In this document: positions 9,786 through 19,153 of the stretch, one piece after another | How the letters are laid out: each line of letters starts with the position of its first letter | How positions within the stretch are numbered: the stretch's first letter is position 1 | From: Halanaerobiales bacterium | GTDB lineage: Bacteria > Bacillota > Halanaerobiia > Halanaerobiales > Halanaerobiaceae | DNA length: 64,000 bases | Assembly (NCBI GenBank): GCA_016278485.1 | Contig: JADQBT010000002.1 | Span: 103,591 to 167,590, forward strand | Reading direction: 5' to 3' | Program-made: the position numbers and the translations under genes | The notes under the pieces: generated by a model | Told to the model about the DNA's origin: nothing | The model's input: only the letters and a program-made list of their open reading frames with translations | The model's database searches: none

Positions 9786-10783
9786 AGCAGGAAATAAAAA
9801 ATATGGCCGGGGAGATAGGTTTTGATTTGTTTGGAATCACAACTCCTGATATTTTAACTAATGATTTGCAAAGATTAGTTGCTAGAAAAAAAGCGGGTTA
9901 CTGGCCTGTTCCTTTTATTGAACAAAATATTAATAAATTAGTTGACCCAAAAGATCTTTTTGAAAAGGCAGAGTCAATTATTTCACTAGGAACTGCATAT
10001 AATTTTAAAGTGGAAAATGAAGAGAAATACTTTATTTCAAATTATGCAAGAGGAATAGATTATCATCTATTAATAGAAGAAATGATGAATAAATTAATTG
10101 TTAGATTGAATCTTTGGTCCAAAAATAAGTATAAATTTAAGGCTTTTGTTGATACTGTGCCTTTATTGGAAAGAGCAGTTGCAAGAAAAGCCGGCTTGGG
10201 TTGGATAGGTAAAAATACTAGTTTAATAAATGAAAAATTCGGATCATACATTTTTTTAAGTGAAATAATTACTGATATGAAAATTGAACCAGATCTACCA
10301 ATTAACCCAAAATGTGGTGATTGCAAGAAGTGTATTGTTAATTGCAAAGGGGATGCTTTAAAAGAACCCTATTTGCTTGATAGTCAAAGCTGTCTTGCTT
10401 ATCTCACTCAGAAGAAGGGTTATTTAACAGAGAATGAGAAATCCCTATTAAGTTCCCATATTTGGGGATGTGATGCTTGTCAGTCTAGTTGTCCTTATAA
10501 TCAAAATATTCCTGAGAGTAATCATCAAGCATTAATGCCAATCTTAAGAGGAGACCCAACGGAAATACTAAATTTTTCGAGAAATAATCCCCCCAAACAA
10601 TGGCAAAATGCCGCACTAAGCTGGCGTGGTATGCGAATCCTCCAGCGAAATACGATTATATCAATAGTTAATAATCATGATTTGCAATATTTGCCTTTGC
10701 TGAAAAACTTAATTGATGATAATTCTCCTATTATTAGAAATTATGCAAAATGGGCAATTAAGGAATTAGAGAAAGGAAATTAG
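9782..10783 (+). CDS. queG: Epoxyqueuosine reductase QueG
   Basis: A 333-residue cobalamin- and Fe-S-dependent enzyme that performs the last step of queuosine synthesis in tRNA. Two 4Fe-4S motifs are visible: Cys178/181/184/188 and Cys230/233/237 (CDACQSSCPYN), with a further Cys204. The VDTVPLLERAVARKAG segment holds the likely general acid Asp124 and is followed by GWIGKNT. Start is GTG overlapping the MFS stop, preceded by GAGGAGG. The C-terminal 60 residues look like the usual HEAT-like tail. Confidence 0.92.
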   Translation: MKQEIKNMAGEIGFDLFGITTPDILTNDLQRLVARKKAGYWPVPFIEQNINKLVDPKDLFEKAESIISLGTAYNFKVENEEKYFISNYARGIDYHLLIEEMMNKLIVRLNLWSKNKYKFKAFVDTVPLLERAVARKAGLGWIGKNTSLINEKFGSYIFLSEIITDMKIEPDLPINPKCGDCKKCIVNCKGDALKEPYLLDSQSCLAYLTQKKGYLTENEKSLLSSHIWGCDACQSSCPYNQNIPESNHQALMPILRGDPTEILNFSRNNPPKQWQNAALSWRGMRILQRNTIISIVNNHDLQYLPLLKNLIDDNSPIIRNYAKWAIKELEKGN

Positions 10784-10787
10784 GATA

Positions 10788-12434
10788 ATGAAAATTGAAA
10801 TTGAAAATGAAACAATCTCTTTTACTGAAAGAATTACCATAGAAGAAGCAATTAGTGCTTCCGATTATCCGAAAAAAGATTATTTAGTCGCAGTTAAAAT
10901 TAATAATACAGTTTATGATTTAAACCATTATATTGAGGAAAATATGGTGATTGAACCAGTTACAATTGAGAGTGAGTTAGGAAATAGAATTTATCGCAGA
11001 AGTTTATTTATTGTATTGGCAAAAGCAATTTATGAATTATATCCATCAGGTAGATTGTCAATTGAACATTCATTAAGTAATGGCATCTATTGTGAACTTC
11101 ATAAAGATGGTCCAATAAGTAACAATGACCTTAATCAGATAAAAAATAAAATGGATGATATAATCGATAGAGATTTACCGATTATTAGAAAAAAACATTT
11201 TCGAGAAGATGCTATTAAACTACTTGAAATGCAAGATCACTGTTCAGCAAGAATTAGTTTAATTAAAAACTTAAATTTAGATTATTACCCTTTATATGAA
11301 TTAGCTGGATATTATGATTATTTTTATTATAATTTAGTGCCTAGAACTGGTTATCTGCATAAGTTTGATCTTCATTTAAGAATACCAGGTTTTATTTTGC
11401 TTTTTCCTAACTTTTTTGAAAAAGATGAAGTGCCAAGTTTTATTGAACAACCAAAGTTAGCCAGTGTTTTTCAAGAATATGAAAACCTTGGCAATATAAT
11501 TGGAGTCGAAAATGTTGTTGATTTAAATGAACTTATTCAAGAGAATAATTATGGTGAATTAATTAGAATAGCTGAAGGTTTACATGAAAAGAAAATAGCT
11601 AATATTGCTGATCAGATTAATAAAGATTTACCTAGAAGGAAAATTATCCTAATTGCTGGTCCATCATCTTCTGGCAAAACAACTTTTACTGATCGTTTAG
11701 CTACTCAATTACGGATCAATGGTCTGCGTCCTATTTCAATATCAATTGATAATTATTTTGTAGATAGAGATGATACTCCACTTGATGAAGATGGAAATTA
11801 TAATTTTGAAGCACTTGAGGCAATTGATCTTGAACTATTTAATAATCATCTGATGAGGTTGGTTCAGGGTGAAGAAGTTGAAATACCCTTTTTTAACTTT
11901 GCAAAAGGACATAGAGAGTATATAGGTAAGAAAATAAAAATTGAAGAAGATCAACCTATCTTAATAGAGGGTATTCATGGTTTAAATGATAAACTTACTG
12001 AAATGATACCTCAAGATCTTAAATTTAAAATCTATGTTAGCTCTTTAACTCAGCTAAATATTGATTGTCACAATAGAATACCGACTACAGATACTCGTTT
12101 AATAAGAAGGATAGTGCGTGATAATCTATATCGAGGTCAAACAGCCTCTGGTACACTTGATCTCTGGTCATCAGTTAGAAAAGGAGAAGAAAAAAACATT
12201 TTCCCATATCAGGAAAATGCTAATGTAATGTTTAATTCTGCTTTAATATATGAATTATCAGTTTTAAAAGTTTATGCTGAGCCATTATTGAAGAAAATTG
12301 ATCGTACCGATGAAAATTATTATCAGGCTCAACGTTTACTAGAAATTTTAGCCTGTTTTACTGAGATGCCGTCTAATGAAATTCCACCAACTTCTATTTT
12401 AAAAGAATTTATTGGAGACAGTGTCTACAGATAA
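10788..12434 (+). CDS. Nucleoside (uridine) kinase with TGS-like N-terminus
   Basis: A 548-residue protein of the uridine-kinase-like family found in clostridia and Thermotogae. The N-terminal 60 residues look like a TGS/ubiquitin-like domain. A threonyl-tRNA-synthetase-like second domain follows, with HFREDAIKLLE near residue 140. The C-terminal half is a P-loop kinase with GPSSSGKTTFT at about residues 290-300 and a phosphoribulokinase/uridine kinase core (SIDNYFVDRDDTP). It probably phosphorylates uridine or cytidine. Its last 36 bases overlap the 3' end of the opposite-strand HAD gene. Confidence 0.82.
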   Translation: MKIEIENETISFTERITIEEAISASDYPKKDYLVAVKINNTVYDLNHYIEENMVIEPVTIESELGNRIYRRSLFIVLAKAIYELYPSGRLSIEHSLSNGIYCELHKDGPISNNDLNQIKNKMDDIIDRDLPIIRKKHFREDAIKLLEMQDHCSARISLIKNLNLDYYPLYELAGYYDYFYYNLVPRTGYLHKFDLHLRIPGFILLFPNFFEKDEVPSFIEQPKLASVFQEYENLGNIIGVENVVDLNELIQENNYGELIRIAEGLHEKKIANIADQINKDLPRRKIILIAGPSSSGKTTFTDRLATQLRINGLRPISISIDNYFVDRDDTPLDEDGNYNFEALEAIDLELFNNHLMRLVQGEEVEIPFFNFAKGHREYIGKKIKIEEDQPILIEGIHGLNDKLTEMIPQDLKFKIYVSSLTQLNIDCHNRIPTTDTRLIRRIVRDNLYRGQTASGTLDLWSSVRKGEEKNIFPYQENANVMFNSALIYELSVLKVYAEPLLKKIDRTDENYYQAQRLLEILACFTEMPSNEIPPTSILKEFIGDSVYR

Positions 12435-12992
12435 AGCAAAAATATGTTTTCTAATTTCTTGCCAGTTATTAACTCTCTTGATCTTATTATTTTCCTTGAG
12501 ATTTTTGTTATGATATTTGTTAACTACTAATACTGGAATCTGGTTTTGACTAATTTCTAAGGCATTAGATTGATTATCTTCAATAAAAAGTTCTATACCT
12601 TTTTTAACTGCTAGTGGTGCTTTATCTTTATTATGATGTAATTCATCAAAAGGAAAATCATGTTCGTTTAACCAATTTAATGTTAACTCTTTAAATTCTT
12701 TATTTCTAGCTGTAATCAATATTAACTCAGCATTTTTTGCCTTTAATTCTTTTAAAGTTTCGCAAGCATCTATAGCTGGTCTAGCTTCGCGGTATATATT
12801 GGCAAGTTCGTCTTCTAAAAAAGCATTTAACTCTTCATTTTGTAAACCATATGCTTCAGCAAGCTGATATGTGTCTTCCACTTTTTTAATTTGTTTATCA
12901 AAATAGTTATTCATTTTCTGTAGCCAAATATTATCATGATCAGGACCTTCATCAGTTAGAACACCGTCTATATCAATACCAATTTTAAGCAA
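12399..12992 (-). CDS. HAD-superfamily nucleotidase-like protein
   Basis: A 197-residue haloacid-dehalogenase-fold protein of the COG5663 (YqfW-like) type. Motif I is GIDIDGVLTDEG at the N-terminus; motif II is ITAR about 95 residues on; the acidic motif is FIEDNQSNA. The natural substrate is unknown. A longer frame opens at TTG 13007, but the Shine-Dalgarno GGAGGT lies inside that extension. The TTG at 12992, seven bases after the SD, is therefore the start. The final residues are encoded antisense to the end of the nucleoside kinase. Confidence 0.72.
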   Translation of the reverse strand: MLKIGIDIDGVLTDEGPDHDNIWLQKMNNYFDKQIKKVEDTYQLAEAYGLQNEELNAFLEDELANIYREARPAIDACETLKELKAKNAELILITARNKEFKELTLNWLNEHDFPFDELHHNKDKAPLAVKKGIELFIEDNQSNALEISQNQIPVLVVNKYHNKNLKENNKIKRVNNWQEIRKHIFALSVDTVSNKFF

Positions 12993-13082
12993 TATAACTA
13001 CCTCCAAATATATTTCTTTTCAAAATACATACTATCATTTTTTAGCTTATAAGTCCAGATTTTATATATGAGAGGAGAAATA

Positions 13083-13730
13083 ATGAAAACAAAAATAAAA
13101 TCTTTAATTGAAATTTTTTCTGAAGCTTATCCAACACCTGAAACATCTTTAAACTTTTCAAGTCCATTTGAATTATTAGTAGCTACTATACTTTCAGCCC
13201 AAACAACTGATGTGCAAGTTAATAAAGTGACTGGTGAACTATTTAAAAATTATAATACACCTCAAGACTTTGCCGTTTTAGAACCAGAGGAATTAGCAGA
13301 AATGATAAAAAGTATTGGATTATATAGAAATAAAAGTAAATACGTAATTAAAACAAGTAAAATAATACTGGAAGATTATGCTGGTAAAGTTCCTTTGACA
13401 AGAAATAATTTAATGAAATTGTCCGGAGTTGGTAGAAAGACTGCTAATGTTGTGCTTGCTAATGCATTTCAAGAACCTGCATTTCCAGTTGATACACATG
13501 TTTTTAGGGTTTCCAATCGCATTGGTATTGCAACTGCTAAAAATGTTAGAAAAACCGAAAAAGAGTTGACTGATAATATTCCCAAAAATTATTGGATTGA
13601 TATGCATCATTGGTTAATCGACCATGGTCGTTCTGTCTGTAAAGCACAAAATCCGCTCTGTGATAAATGTCCAATCAATCATTTATGTGATTATTATATT
13701 TCTGAAAAGGAGGAACGTAAGTATGAATGA
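13083..13730 (+). CDS. nth: Endonuclease III
   Basis: A 215-residue DNA glycosylase/AP lyase for oxidised pyrimidines in base-excision repair. The helix-hairpin-helix LSGVGRKTANVV carries catalytic Lys119, and VDTHV carries Asp137. Cys186, 193, 196 and 202 have the C-x6-C-x2-C-x5-C spacing of the 4Fe-4S cluster. The ATG at 13083 follows AGAGGAGA directly; an in-frame ATG at 13068 lies upstream of that SD and is rejected. It overlaps the next gene by eight bases. Confidence 0.93.
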   Translation: MKTKIKSLIEIFSEAYPTPETSLNFSSPFELLVATILSAQTTDVQVNKVTGELFKNYNTPQDFAVLEPEELAEMIKSIGLYRNKSKYVIKTSKIILEDYAGKVPLTRNNLMKLSGVGRKTANVVLANAFQEPAFPVDTHVFRVSNRIGIATAKNVRKTEKELTDNIPKNYWIDMHHWLIDHGRSVCKAQNPLCDKCPINHLCDYYISEKEERKYE

Positions 13731-14145
13731 ATTTACTTTAGAAAAGGTAATTATGGGAAGGTTAGAACAAGGTGATGATCTGTTGGAAGAATTAAATAGA
13801 CTTGTTGGCAAACATAATATAAAGTCCGGCACCATTAAAGTTATAGGAGCTGTCAAAAAAGCTCACTATGGTTTTTATGATCAATCTTTGCAAGAATACA
13901 AAATTATTAAAAAAGAAAAACCACTTGAAATATTAAACGTAACAGGTAATATATCTATCTATGCAGATAAACCAATGGTTCATGCACATATTACACTTGC
14001 AGATAAAAGTGGTAATGTTTTTGGTGGCCATCTTGCAGATGGAACAGAAGTTTTTGCAGCAGAAGTTATACTACGGAAATTTTCTGGTAAGCCTTTAAAG
14101 CGGGTCTATGAAGAAAATAGTGGACTTACTCTTTGGGAAGAATAG
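13723..14145 (+). CDS. PCC/DUF296-domain protein
   Basis: A 140-residue protein of the PPC/DUF296 family. In plants this domain accompanies AT-hooks; in bacteria it stands alone and its role is not established. The HAHITLADKSGNVFGGHL segment (about residues 85-105) contains the conserved His residues of the family. The start is ATG 13723 with AAGGAGG eight bases upstream, inside the end of nth. A longer in-frame extension into nth has no SD. Probable operon with nth and phoH. Confidence 0.8.
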   Translation: MNEFTLEKVIMGRLEQGDDLLEELNRLVGKHNIKSGTIKVIGAVKKAHYGFYDQSLQEYKIIKKEKPLEILNVTGNISIYADKPMVHAHITLADKSGNVFGGHLADGTEVFAAEVILRKFSGKPLKRVYEENSGLTLWEE

Positions 14146-14167
14146 ATATAAGAAGGGAGAGGTCATA

Positions 14168-15484
14168 ATGAAAAAAATATTTGTACTTGATACAAACGTC
14201 TTATTAAATGAGCCAAGAGCTATTTTTACTTTTGCTGAGCATGATGTGATAATTCCTCTGGCAGTTGTTGAAGAGATTGATAATTTAAAAACCAAAAGTT
14301 CAGATCTAGGTTATAATGCAAGAGAAACTTCAAGGCTATTAGAAGAACAGAGAAGTAAGGGGAAATTAAATCAAGGTGTGAAGCTTGCTAATGGTGGAAT
14401 CCTCAGAATTGTTATTAATGGCAATGATTTAGAAATTCCTAAAGAATTAAGTTCTTCAAAAATGGATAATAGAATTCTTGCGACAGCTTTACATCTACAA
14501 AAGGATAATGAAGATAAGGAAGTCATATTAGTATCAGATGATGTTAATTTACGTCTTATTGCTGATGTTTATGGTTTAACTGCTGAGGAACATCATTCAA
14601 ATCGTCTCAAAGATGAAGAGGTTTATACTGGATTTAAGGAAATAAAAGTATCAGCTAATTTAATCAATGATTTTTATGATAAAAAAATGCTTGACCCAAA
14701 AGAAAAGAAAGATGTAGAATGGCCTGAACTATTTCCTCATGAATTTATTCAACTAACTGCAAATAATAAACAGAATAATACAGCTCTTGCAAAATATGAT
14801 GGGGAAATGTTGGTTCCACTTAGATACAATAAACAACAGCCTGCCCAAATAAAACCTCGCAATAGAGAACAACAATTTGCATTAGAACTCTTACTTGATG
14901 ATAATATTCGCCTTGTTACATTGTCAGGTAAGGCGGGAACAGGAAAAACTCTACTGGCACTAGCTGCTGGGTTAGCTAAAGTTGTGGAAGAGCATAATTT
15001 CAAAAAATTACTTGTAGCTAGACCAATTATGCCAATGGGAAAAGATATTGGTTATCTACCTGGAGATAAAGAGGACAAAATGTCACCTTGGATGAAACCT
15101 ATTTTTGATAATCTAGATTTTATTATCCAGCTAAATAAAAATGGTAAATATTCCTTTGATGATTTAGAGAAAAATGGCCTGCTCCAAGTAGAACCACTGA
15201 CATATATACGCGGGCGTTCTGTTCCTGACCAATTTATAATTATTGATGAGGCACAGAATCTTTCGAATCATGAAGTCAAAACAATAGTTACTAGAGCTGG
15301 TGAAAATACTAAATTAATTTTTACCGGGGATCCTTATCAAATTGATAATCCTTATTTAAATTTAAGAAAAAATGGTTTGAATTTTTTAGCGCATAAGTTT
15401 CATGACCAAGAAATTGCTGGTCATATTATGCTACAACAAGGTGAAAGATCTAAACTTGCCCGGATTGCAAGTGAAATTTTATAA
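14168..15484 (+). CDS. phoH: PIN domain-PhoH ATPase fusion
   Basis: A 438-residue protein with an N-terminal PIN nuclease domain, then a PhoH-type P-loop ATPase. The PIN domain starts FVLDTNVLL, with acidic residues spaced as in other PIN domains. The ATPase has Walker A GKAGTGKT near residues 255-262 and Walker B FIIIDEAQN. This PIN-PhoH (YlaK-like) architecture is thought to be an RNA helicase/RNase. ATG 14168 follows AAGGGAGAGG; an upstream in-frame ATG at 14108 lies inside the previous gene without an SD. It converges on the MerR gene with only three bases between stops. Confidence 0.87.
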   Translation: MKKIFVLDTNVLLNEPRAIFTFAEHDVIIPLAVVEEIDNLKTKSSDLGYNARETSRLLEEQRSKGKLNQGVKLANGGILRIVINGNDLEIPKELSSSKMDNRILATALHLQKDNEDKEVILVSDDVNLRLIADVYGLTAEEHHSNRLKDEEVYTGFKEIKVSANLINDFYDKKMLDPKEKKDVEWPELFPHEFIQLTANNKQNNTALAKYDGEMLVPLRYNKQQPAQIKPRNREQQFALELLLDDNIRLVTLSGKAGTGKTLLALAAGLAKVVEEHNFKKLLVARPIMPMGKDIGYLPGDKEDKMSPWMKPIFDNLDFIIQLNKNGKYSFDDLEKNGLLQVEPLTYIRGRSVPDQFIIIDEAQNLSNHEVKTIVTRAGENTKLIFTGDPYQIDNPYLNLRKNGLNFLAHKFHDQEIAGHIMLQQGERSKLARIASEIL

Positions 15485-15487
15485 GAG

Positions 15488-16006
15488 TTACCAGGGAAGC
15501 AGTCGTTGCAGAAAACCAACTGACTGTTTTTCTTTTTTTTCTGCTAGCCTTTCACGGATCTCTTTTACCAGACGCCGGTCACGCCTTTCTAAATTTATGT
15601 TTAACATATTTAAAGCTTGTAAATACTCCTTTTTTAAATTACTCTGTCCAGCTTGAAGTTCAGATAATCTTTTTTCAAACTCTGTTAATTTTCCCATTAA
15701 TTTTTCCACTGGAGAATTTTTATTTTCTTCAGAAGAAAGGTCTGCTAATAAGACTGCTAATTCCTGTTCATCTTCATTATATTGCAAAATTGTCCTAACC
15801 TGTTTAATTGATAACTTTTGTTGATATAGTAATTCCTTTATTTTCTTTAATTTTTTTAAGTCCTCTTCACAGTATTGTCTGTAACCCCGGCTATCTCTTT
15901 TAATATTTAAATAATTTCCAAATTCTTTTTCCCAATATCTTAATGTTGAAGCAGCTACTTCCATTACTTCAGCAGCAGCAGAGGTGGTTAATAAATCCTC
16001 AGACAT
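15488..16006 (-). CDS. MerR-family transcriptional regulator
   Basis: A 172-residue regulator. An N-terminal winged-helix MerR domain (STLRYWEKEFG, then RGYRQYCEEDL) is followed by about 80 residues of Lys/Glu-rich coiled coil for dimerisation. No Cys-rich metal site or drug-binding domain is present, so the effector is unknown. ATG follows AAGGAGG by eight bases. It is divergent from the SpoIID gene across a 164-base AT-rich gap, so it could act there, but no operator was recognised. Confidence 0.8.
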   Translation of the reverse strand: MSEDLLTTSAAAEVMEVAASTLRYWEKEFGNYLNIKRDSRGYRQYCEEDLKKLKKIKELLYQQKLSIKQVRTILQYNEDEQELAVLLADLSSEENKNSPVEKLMGKLTEFEKRLSELQAGQSNLKKEYLQALNMLNINLERRDRRLVKEIRERLAEKKEKQSVGFLQRLLPW

Positions 16007-16170
16007 GAAAAAATCCTCCTTCCAGTTTATATTACTAATTAATTATTTATCTCTTGTTGATAATTTGATATAATAAGAATAGTAAAATATTTATTTCAAT
16101 ATTATATTTCTTTATTTGGTATTATTTTCCTGCATGATAATCTAAATTATTTTTAGAATGGAGTGGCTAA

Positions 16171-18282
16171 ATGAAATTTTTTTCAATAATTGTCGTGATT
16201 TTAGCAATGCTTATAGGTTCTTTAATAGGAGTTGCTTATTATTCTGCTATAACAAGTCCAGTTGATAAACCCATAAAAACAGAATTAACAGCAGATATTA
16301 AACCTGACTTAGATAAGTATCGACAATATGCAAAAGATTATTATTATCAGGGGAATTATGCTGAGAGTAAAAATGTTTATAAAAAAATATTAATATATGA
16401 ACCTGATAATATTGATATTTACAATAATTTAATAATGATTGCACAAGATCAGGGTAATTTAGATGAAGTAAATAAATACCTAAAAGAAGTTATTGCTTTA
16501 ACAGAAGATAAATCGTACATATTGGATATCGGGATTAATAATTTTAATCAAGGTAAGTATAGCCAGACAATTGCTTATTTACAACCATTAATAGATGATT
16601 ACATTGAGTCTGATCAAGAAGATGAATTTAAAGAACTAAGTAACCGCGAAATAACTTTAATTTACTATTATCTAGGCAGAACATATCAAGCTCTTGAAGA
16701 ATATGAATTTGCTGAAGATTATTTGCAAAAGGCTATTAATTTAGATAAAGATTTTGTGCTTGCTTATATTAGTTTTGCTGAAGTAAAGTCAGCAATGAAT
16801 GATTATAATATAGCTTATGATTATTATTTAAGAGCCAGAAAAATTGATCCTAGTCTTACTTATCTTTATCCAGAAATTGCGACTTTGTTAGAAAATAATG
16901 AAAGATATAGAGACGCCTACCATTACTGGCAAAGAAGCATCTGGTATAATGAAAGAGTTGAACTGGCCAGAAAGCATATTACTAATTTGGAAAAAAATTA
17001 TCCAGAATTAAAACCCGAAGAAGAAGAAATGCAGATTAATGATTTGATTCCGGATTGGAAAGAAATAAGTTCTATTCCTAATCAAGCAGAGTTACCGAAG
17101 CTCAATATAGGTTTACAAGATCAAATAGATAGAATTATTTTTCAGTCCTCAAGTGATTTTGTAATTAAATCAGCTGATGAAGAAATTTATCAAGGTAAAG
17201 CATCTCACAATTATGAATTGATTTTAAAAGAAACTGGATATTATATTATAAATAACGATACAGATAAATTTTTAACTGCAAATAATGATATTAGGCTGGT
17301 TAATCCCAATAATGATGATTCTTTCTATATATATAATATAAATTATGGAAAAGGATATTTCTGGCATGGTTATGCAGATAGACAATACAGAGGACAGATA
17401 AAATTAATACAATATGATAAAAAATTTAACTTGATTAATAATGTTGATATTACATCATACTTATTATCAGTAGTCCCTTCAGAAATCTATAGTAGTTGGC
17501 CGCAAGAGTCTCTAAAGGCTCAGGCTGTAGCGGCAAGAAGTTACTCTTTAAGGCATATTGGGCGGCATCAAGATGAAGGTTATGACCTTTGTTCCTCAGT
17601 TCATTGTGCTGTCTATAAAGGGGTAGGAGTAGAAAAAGAAGCAACCACAAATGCTGTAATAGAGACACAAGGAATGGCAGCCTATTATGATGATAAAGTA
17701 ATTGATGCAGTTTTTAGTTCAAATAGTGGAGGTTATACAGAAAGAAGTGGAGAAATTTGGCTTAATGATATTGGCTATTTAACCGGAGTTAACCATATGG
17801 AAGAAGAAAAATATAGTTTTCCTCTAGAACCAGGTTTGATTAAAGAATGGCTAAGGGAAAGCCCACCCTCATATTCTCGGATTTATGGTGGAGCAAATAG
17901 ATATCGATGGGAATTAGTTCTACCTGCATATATTATTGAATCATATACTTCTTTTGAAAATGTAACTGATTTAGTTGTTATGGATCGTACTGAAGGCGGT
18001 TCTATTAGCAGATTAAAGGTTGTTAGTGAAGAAGGAGAGAAAGAACTAACAGGTTACCGAATCAGAGCTCTTGACGGAGGTATCAGAAGTAATAGATTTT
18101 ATTTTGAAAAAATATATGATCCATCAGGCGAGTTGAAAGAAATAGTTATTTTCGGAGGCGGTTATGGTCACAATGTCGGATTTGATCAGTCGGGAGCAGC
18201 AGGTATGGCTTCATTAGGCTGGTCTTACCAAAATATTATTGAACATTATTATCCTGGAGTAGAAATAAAAAATGCTTATTAA
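16171..18282 (+). CDS. TPR and SpoIID/LytB-domain protein
   Basis: A 703-residue secreted or membrane-anchored protein. An N-terminal hydrophobic segment (residues 3-25) is followed by TPR repeats (about 40-275), a linker, and a SpoIID domain (about 410-700). The core YLLSVVPSEIYSSWPQESLK, then AQAVAARSY, matches SpoIID lytic transglycosylases. These cut denuded glycan strands during spore engulfment, and related LytB modifiers act in vegetative cells. The TPR fusion is longer than classical SpoIID, so a vegetative cell-wall role is equally possible. Confidence 0.85.
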   Translation: MKFFSIIVVILAMLIGSLIGVAYYSAITSPVDKPIKTELTADIKPDLDKYRQYAKDYYYQGNYAESKNVYKKILIYEPDNIDIYNNLIMIAQDQGNLDEVNKYLKEVIALTEDKSYILDIGINNFNQGKYSQTIAYLQPLIDDYIESDQEDEFKELSNREITLIYYYLGRTYQALEEYEFAEDYLQKAINLDKDFVLAYISFAEVKSAMNDYNIAYDYYLRARKIDPSLTYLYPEIATLLENNERYRDAYHYWQRSIWYNERVELARKHITNLEKNYPELKPEEEEMQINDLIPDWKEISSIPNQAELPKLNIGLQDQIDRIIFQSSSDFVIKSADEEIYQGKASHNYELILKETGYYIINNDTDKFLTANNDIRLVNPNNDDSFYIYNINYGKGYFWHGYADRQYRGQIKLIQYDKKFNLINNVDITSYLLSVVPSEIYSSWPQESLKAQAVAARSYSLRHIGRHQDEGYDLCSSVHCAVYKGVGVEKEATTNAVIETQGMAAYYDDKVIDAVFSSNSGGYTERSGEIWLNDIGYLTGVNHMEEEKYSFPLEPGLIKEWLRESPPSYSRIYGGANRYRWELVLPAYIIESYTSFENVTDLVVMDRTEGGSISRLKVVSEEGEKELTGYRIRALDGGIRSNRFYFEKIYDPSGELKEIVIFGGGYGHNVGFDQSGAAGMASLGWSYQNIIEHYYPGVEIKNAY

Positions 18283-18285
18283 TAC

Positions 18286-18314
18286 TTGCAAAAGTCAGCT
18301 AATTAAATTATAAT
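18286..18314 (+). promoter_or_regulatory. Promoter of the ribU riboswitch transcript
   Basis: TTGCAA (18286-18291) and TATAAT (18309-18314) are separated by 17 bases. They lie just after the SpoIID gene stop and about 20 bases before the aptamer, fitting a sigma-A promoter. Confidence 0.7.
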
Positions 18315-18334
18315 ATAATTAAATTAAATAATTG

Positions 18335-18447
18335 TCTTCAGGGCATGGTGAAGGGAAACCTGATTCCAGACCGGTGGTTAAAGTCCACGAGCAGTTGCTG
18401 AACTGGTGAAATTCCAGTACCGACGGTATAGTCCGGATAGAAGAAGA
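18335..18447 (+). ncRNA. FMN riboswitch (RFN element)
   Basis: The conserved RFN blocks appear in order: TCTTC-GGGCA-GGTGAA, GACCGGTGGT, AAGTCC-CGAGC, GGTGAAATTCC, CCGACGGTATAGTC and GGATAG-AAGA. The closing P1 helix pairs TCTTC (18335-18339) with GAAGA after 18440. The aptamer binds FMN and here precedes a terminator and a riboflavin transporter gene, so high FMN should switch off ribU. Confidence 0.95.
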
Positions 18448-18467
18448 TATGATTAATCTAAAATTAT

Positions 18468-18495
18468 GCCCTGGTTTTTTTTCCAGGGCTTTTTT
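18468..18495 (+). terminator. Riboswitch-controlled terminator
   Basis: GCCCTGG (18468-18474) pairs with CCAGGGC (18483-18489), followed by TTTTTT. The upstream arm ATGCCCTG (18466-18473) is also complementary to CAGGGCAT (18339-18346) at the aptamer's 5' edge, giving a possible antiterminator. Confidence 0.9.
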
Positions 18496-18534
18496 CATGT
18501 CCGAAGATAAAATAACAAAAAGGAGTTAATAGCT

Positions 18535-19089
18535 ATGGATGTCAAAAAGATAACAAATATTGCAATTCTGGCAGCACTTTCTTTATTATTAATGATTTCT
18601 TTTCGCTTTCCACTTTTTTTACCTTTCTTGATCTATGAAGCAGGTGATATACCTATTTTAATTATTGCTTTTCTTTATGGTCCCTTACCTGCAATTGGAG
18701 CTACTTTTTTACTTTCGGTTCTAATGGCGGTTTTTACGGGACTAGGTGGACCATTTGGAGCAGTCATGCACTTCATTGCAACTGGGGTATTTGTAGGTGT
18801 TGCTGGCTATATTTATCAAAGATATCATTCAAAACAAGGTGCGGTTATTGGTTTGATAAGTGGCTCAATAGCCATGACGGCTATTATGGCTGGTGCAAAT
18901 TTAGTCCTTAACCCTATTTTTTATGGAATTCCTCGACAACAGGTGAAACAAATGATGTTACCAGGTATTATACCATTTAATCTAACTAAAGCTTTTTTAA
19001 ATTCAGGACTAACTATTCTTGTCTATAAAAAACTGGCTAATTTTTTACGTGAGAAAGGCTTAATATCTTCTCTGGAAACAAACTCATAG
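18535..19089 (+). CDS. ribU: Riboflavin ECF transporter S component RibU
   Basis: A 184-residue integral membrane protein with about six helices and the RibU-like pattern FRFPLFLPFLIYEAGDIPILI. This is the substrate-binding subunit of an energy-coupling-factor importer; shared EcfA/EcfT subunits would be elsewhere. The FMN riboswitch directly upstream supports riboflavin as substrate. ATG is preceded by AAAGGAG. A strong hairpin just downstream (19110-19149) may end the transcript. Confidence 0.93.
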   Translation: MDVKKITNIAILAALSLLLMISFRFPLFLPFLIYEAGDIPILIIAFLYGPLPAIGATFLLSVLMAVFTGLGGPFGAVMHFIATGVFVGVAGYIYQRYHSKQGAVIGLISGSIAMTAIMAGANLVLNPIFYGIPRQQVKQMMLPGIIPFNLTKAFLNSGLTILVYKKLANFLREKGLISSLETNS

Positions 19090-19099
19090 ACTCAATTGT

Positions 19100-19129
19100 T
19101 TGACAAAATAACCTCTCCTGATGTAAAAT
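19100..19129 (+). promoter_or_regulatory. Promoter of the MBL-fold gene
   Basis: TTGACA (19100-19105) and TAAAAT (19124-19129) are 18 bases apart. Transcription would begin near 19136, giving a very short leader before the TTG start at 19154. The promoter overlaps the hairpin 19110-19149. Confidence 0.6.
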
Positions 19130-19149
19130 TTACATTGAAAGGAGAGGTT
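19110..19149 (+). terminator. Hairpin: ribU terminator or RBS-masking structure
   Basis: AACCTCTCCT (19110-19119) pairs with AGGAGAGGTT (19140-19149), and ATGTAAA (19121-19127) pairs with TTTACAT (19129-19135) inside it. A short T-rich stretch follows. The 3' arm contains the ribosome binding site of the next gene. Confidence 0.65.
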
Positions 19150-19153
19150 TTAT

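Noticed and set aside
15402..15656. Frame continuing past the phoH stop toward the MerR gene
   Set aside because: It is a shifted frame across two convergent genes with no SD.
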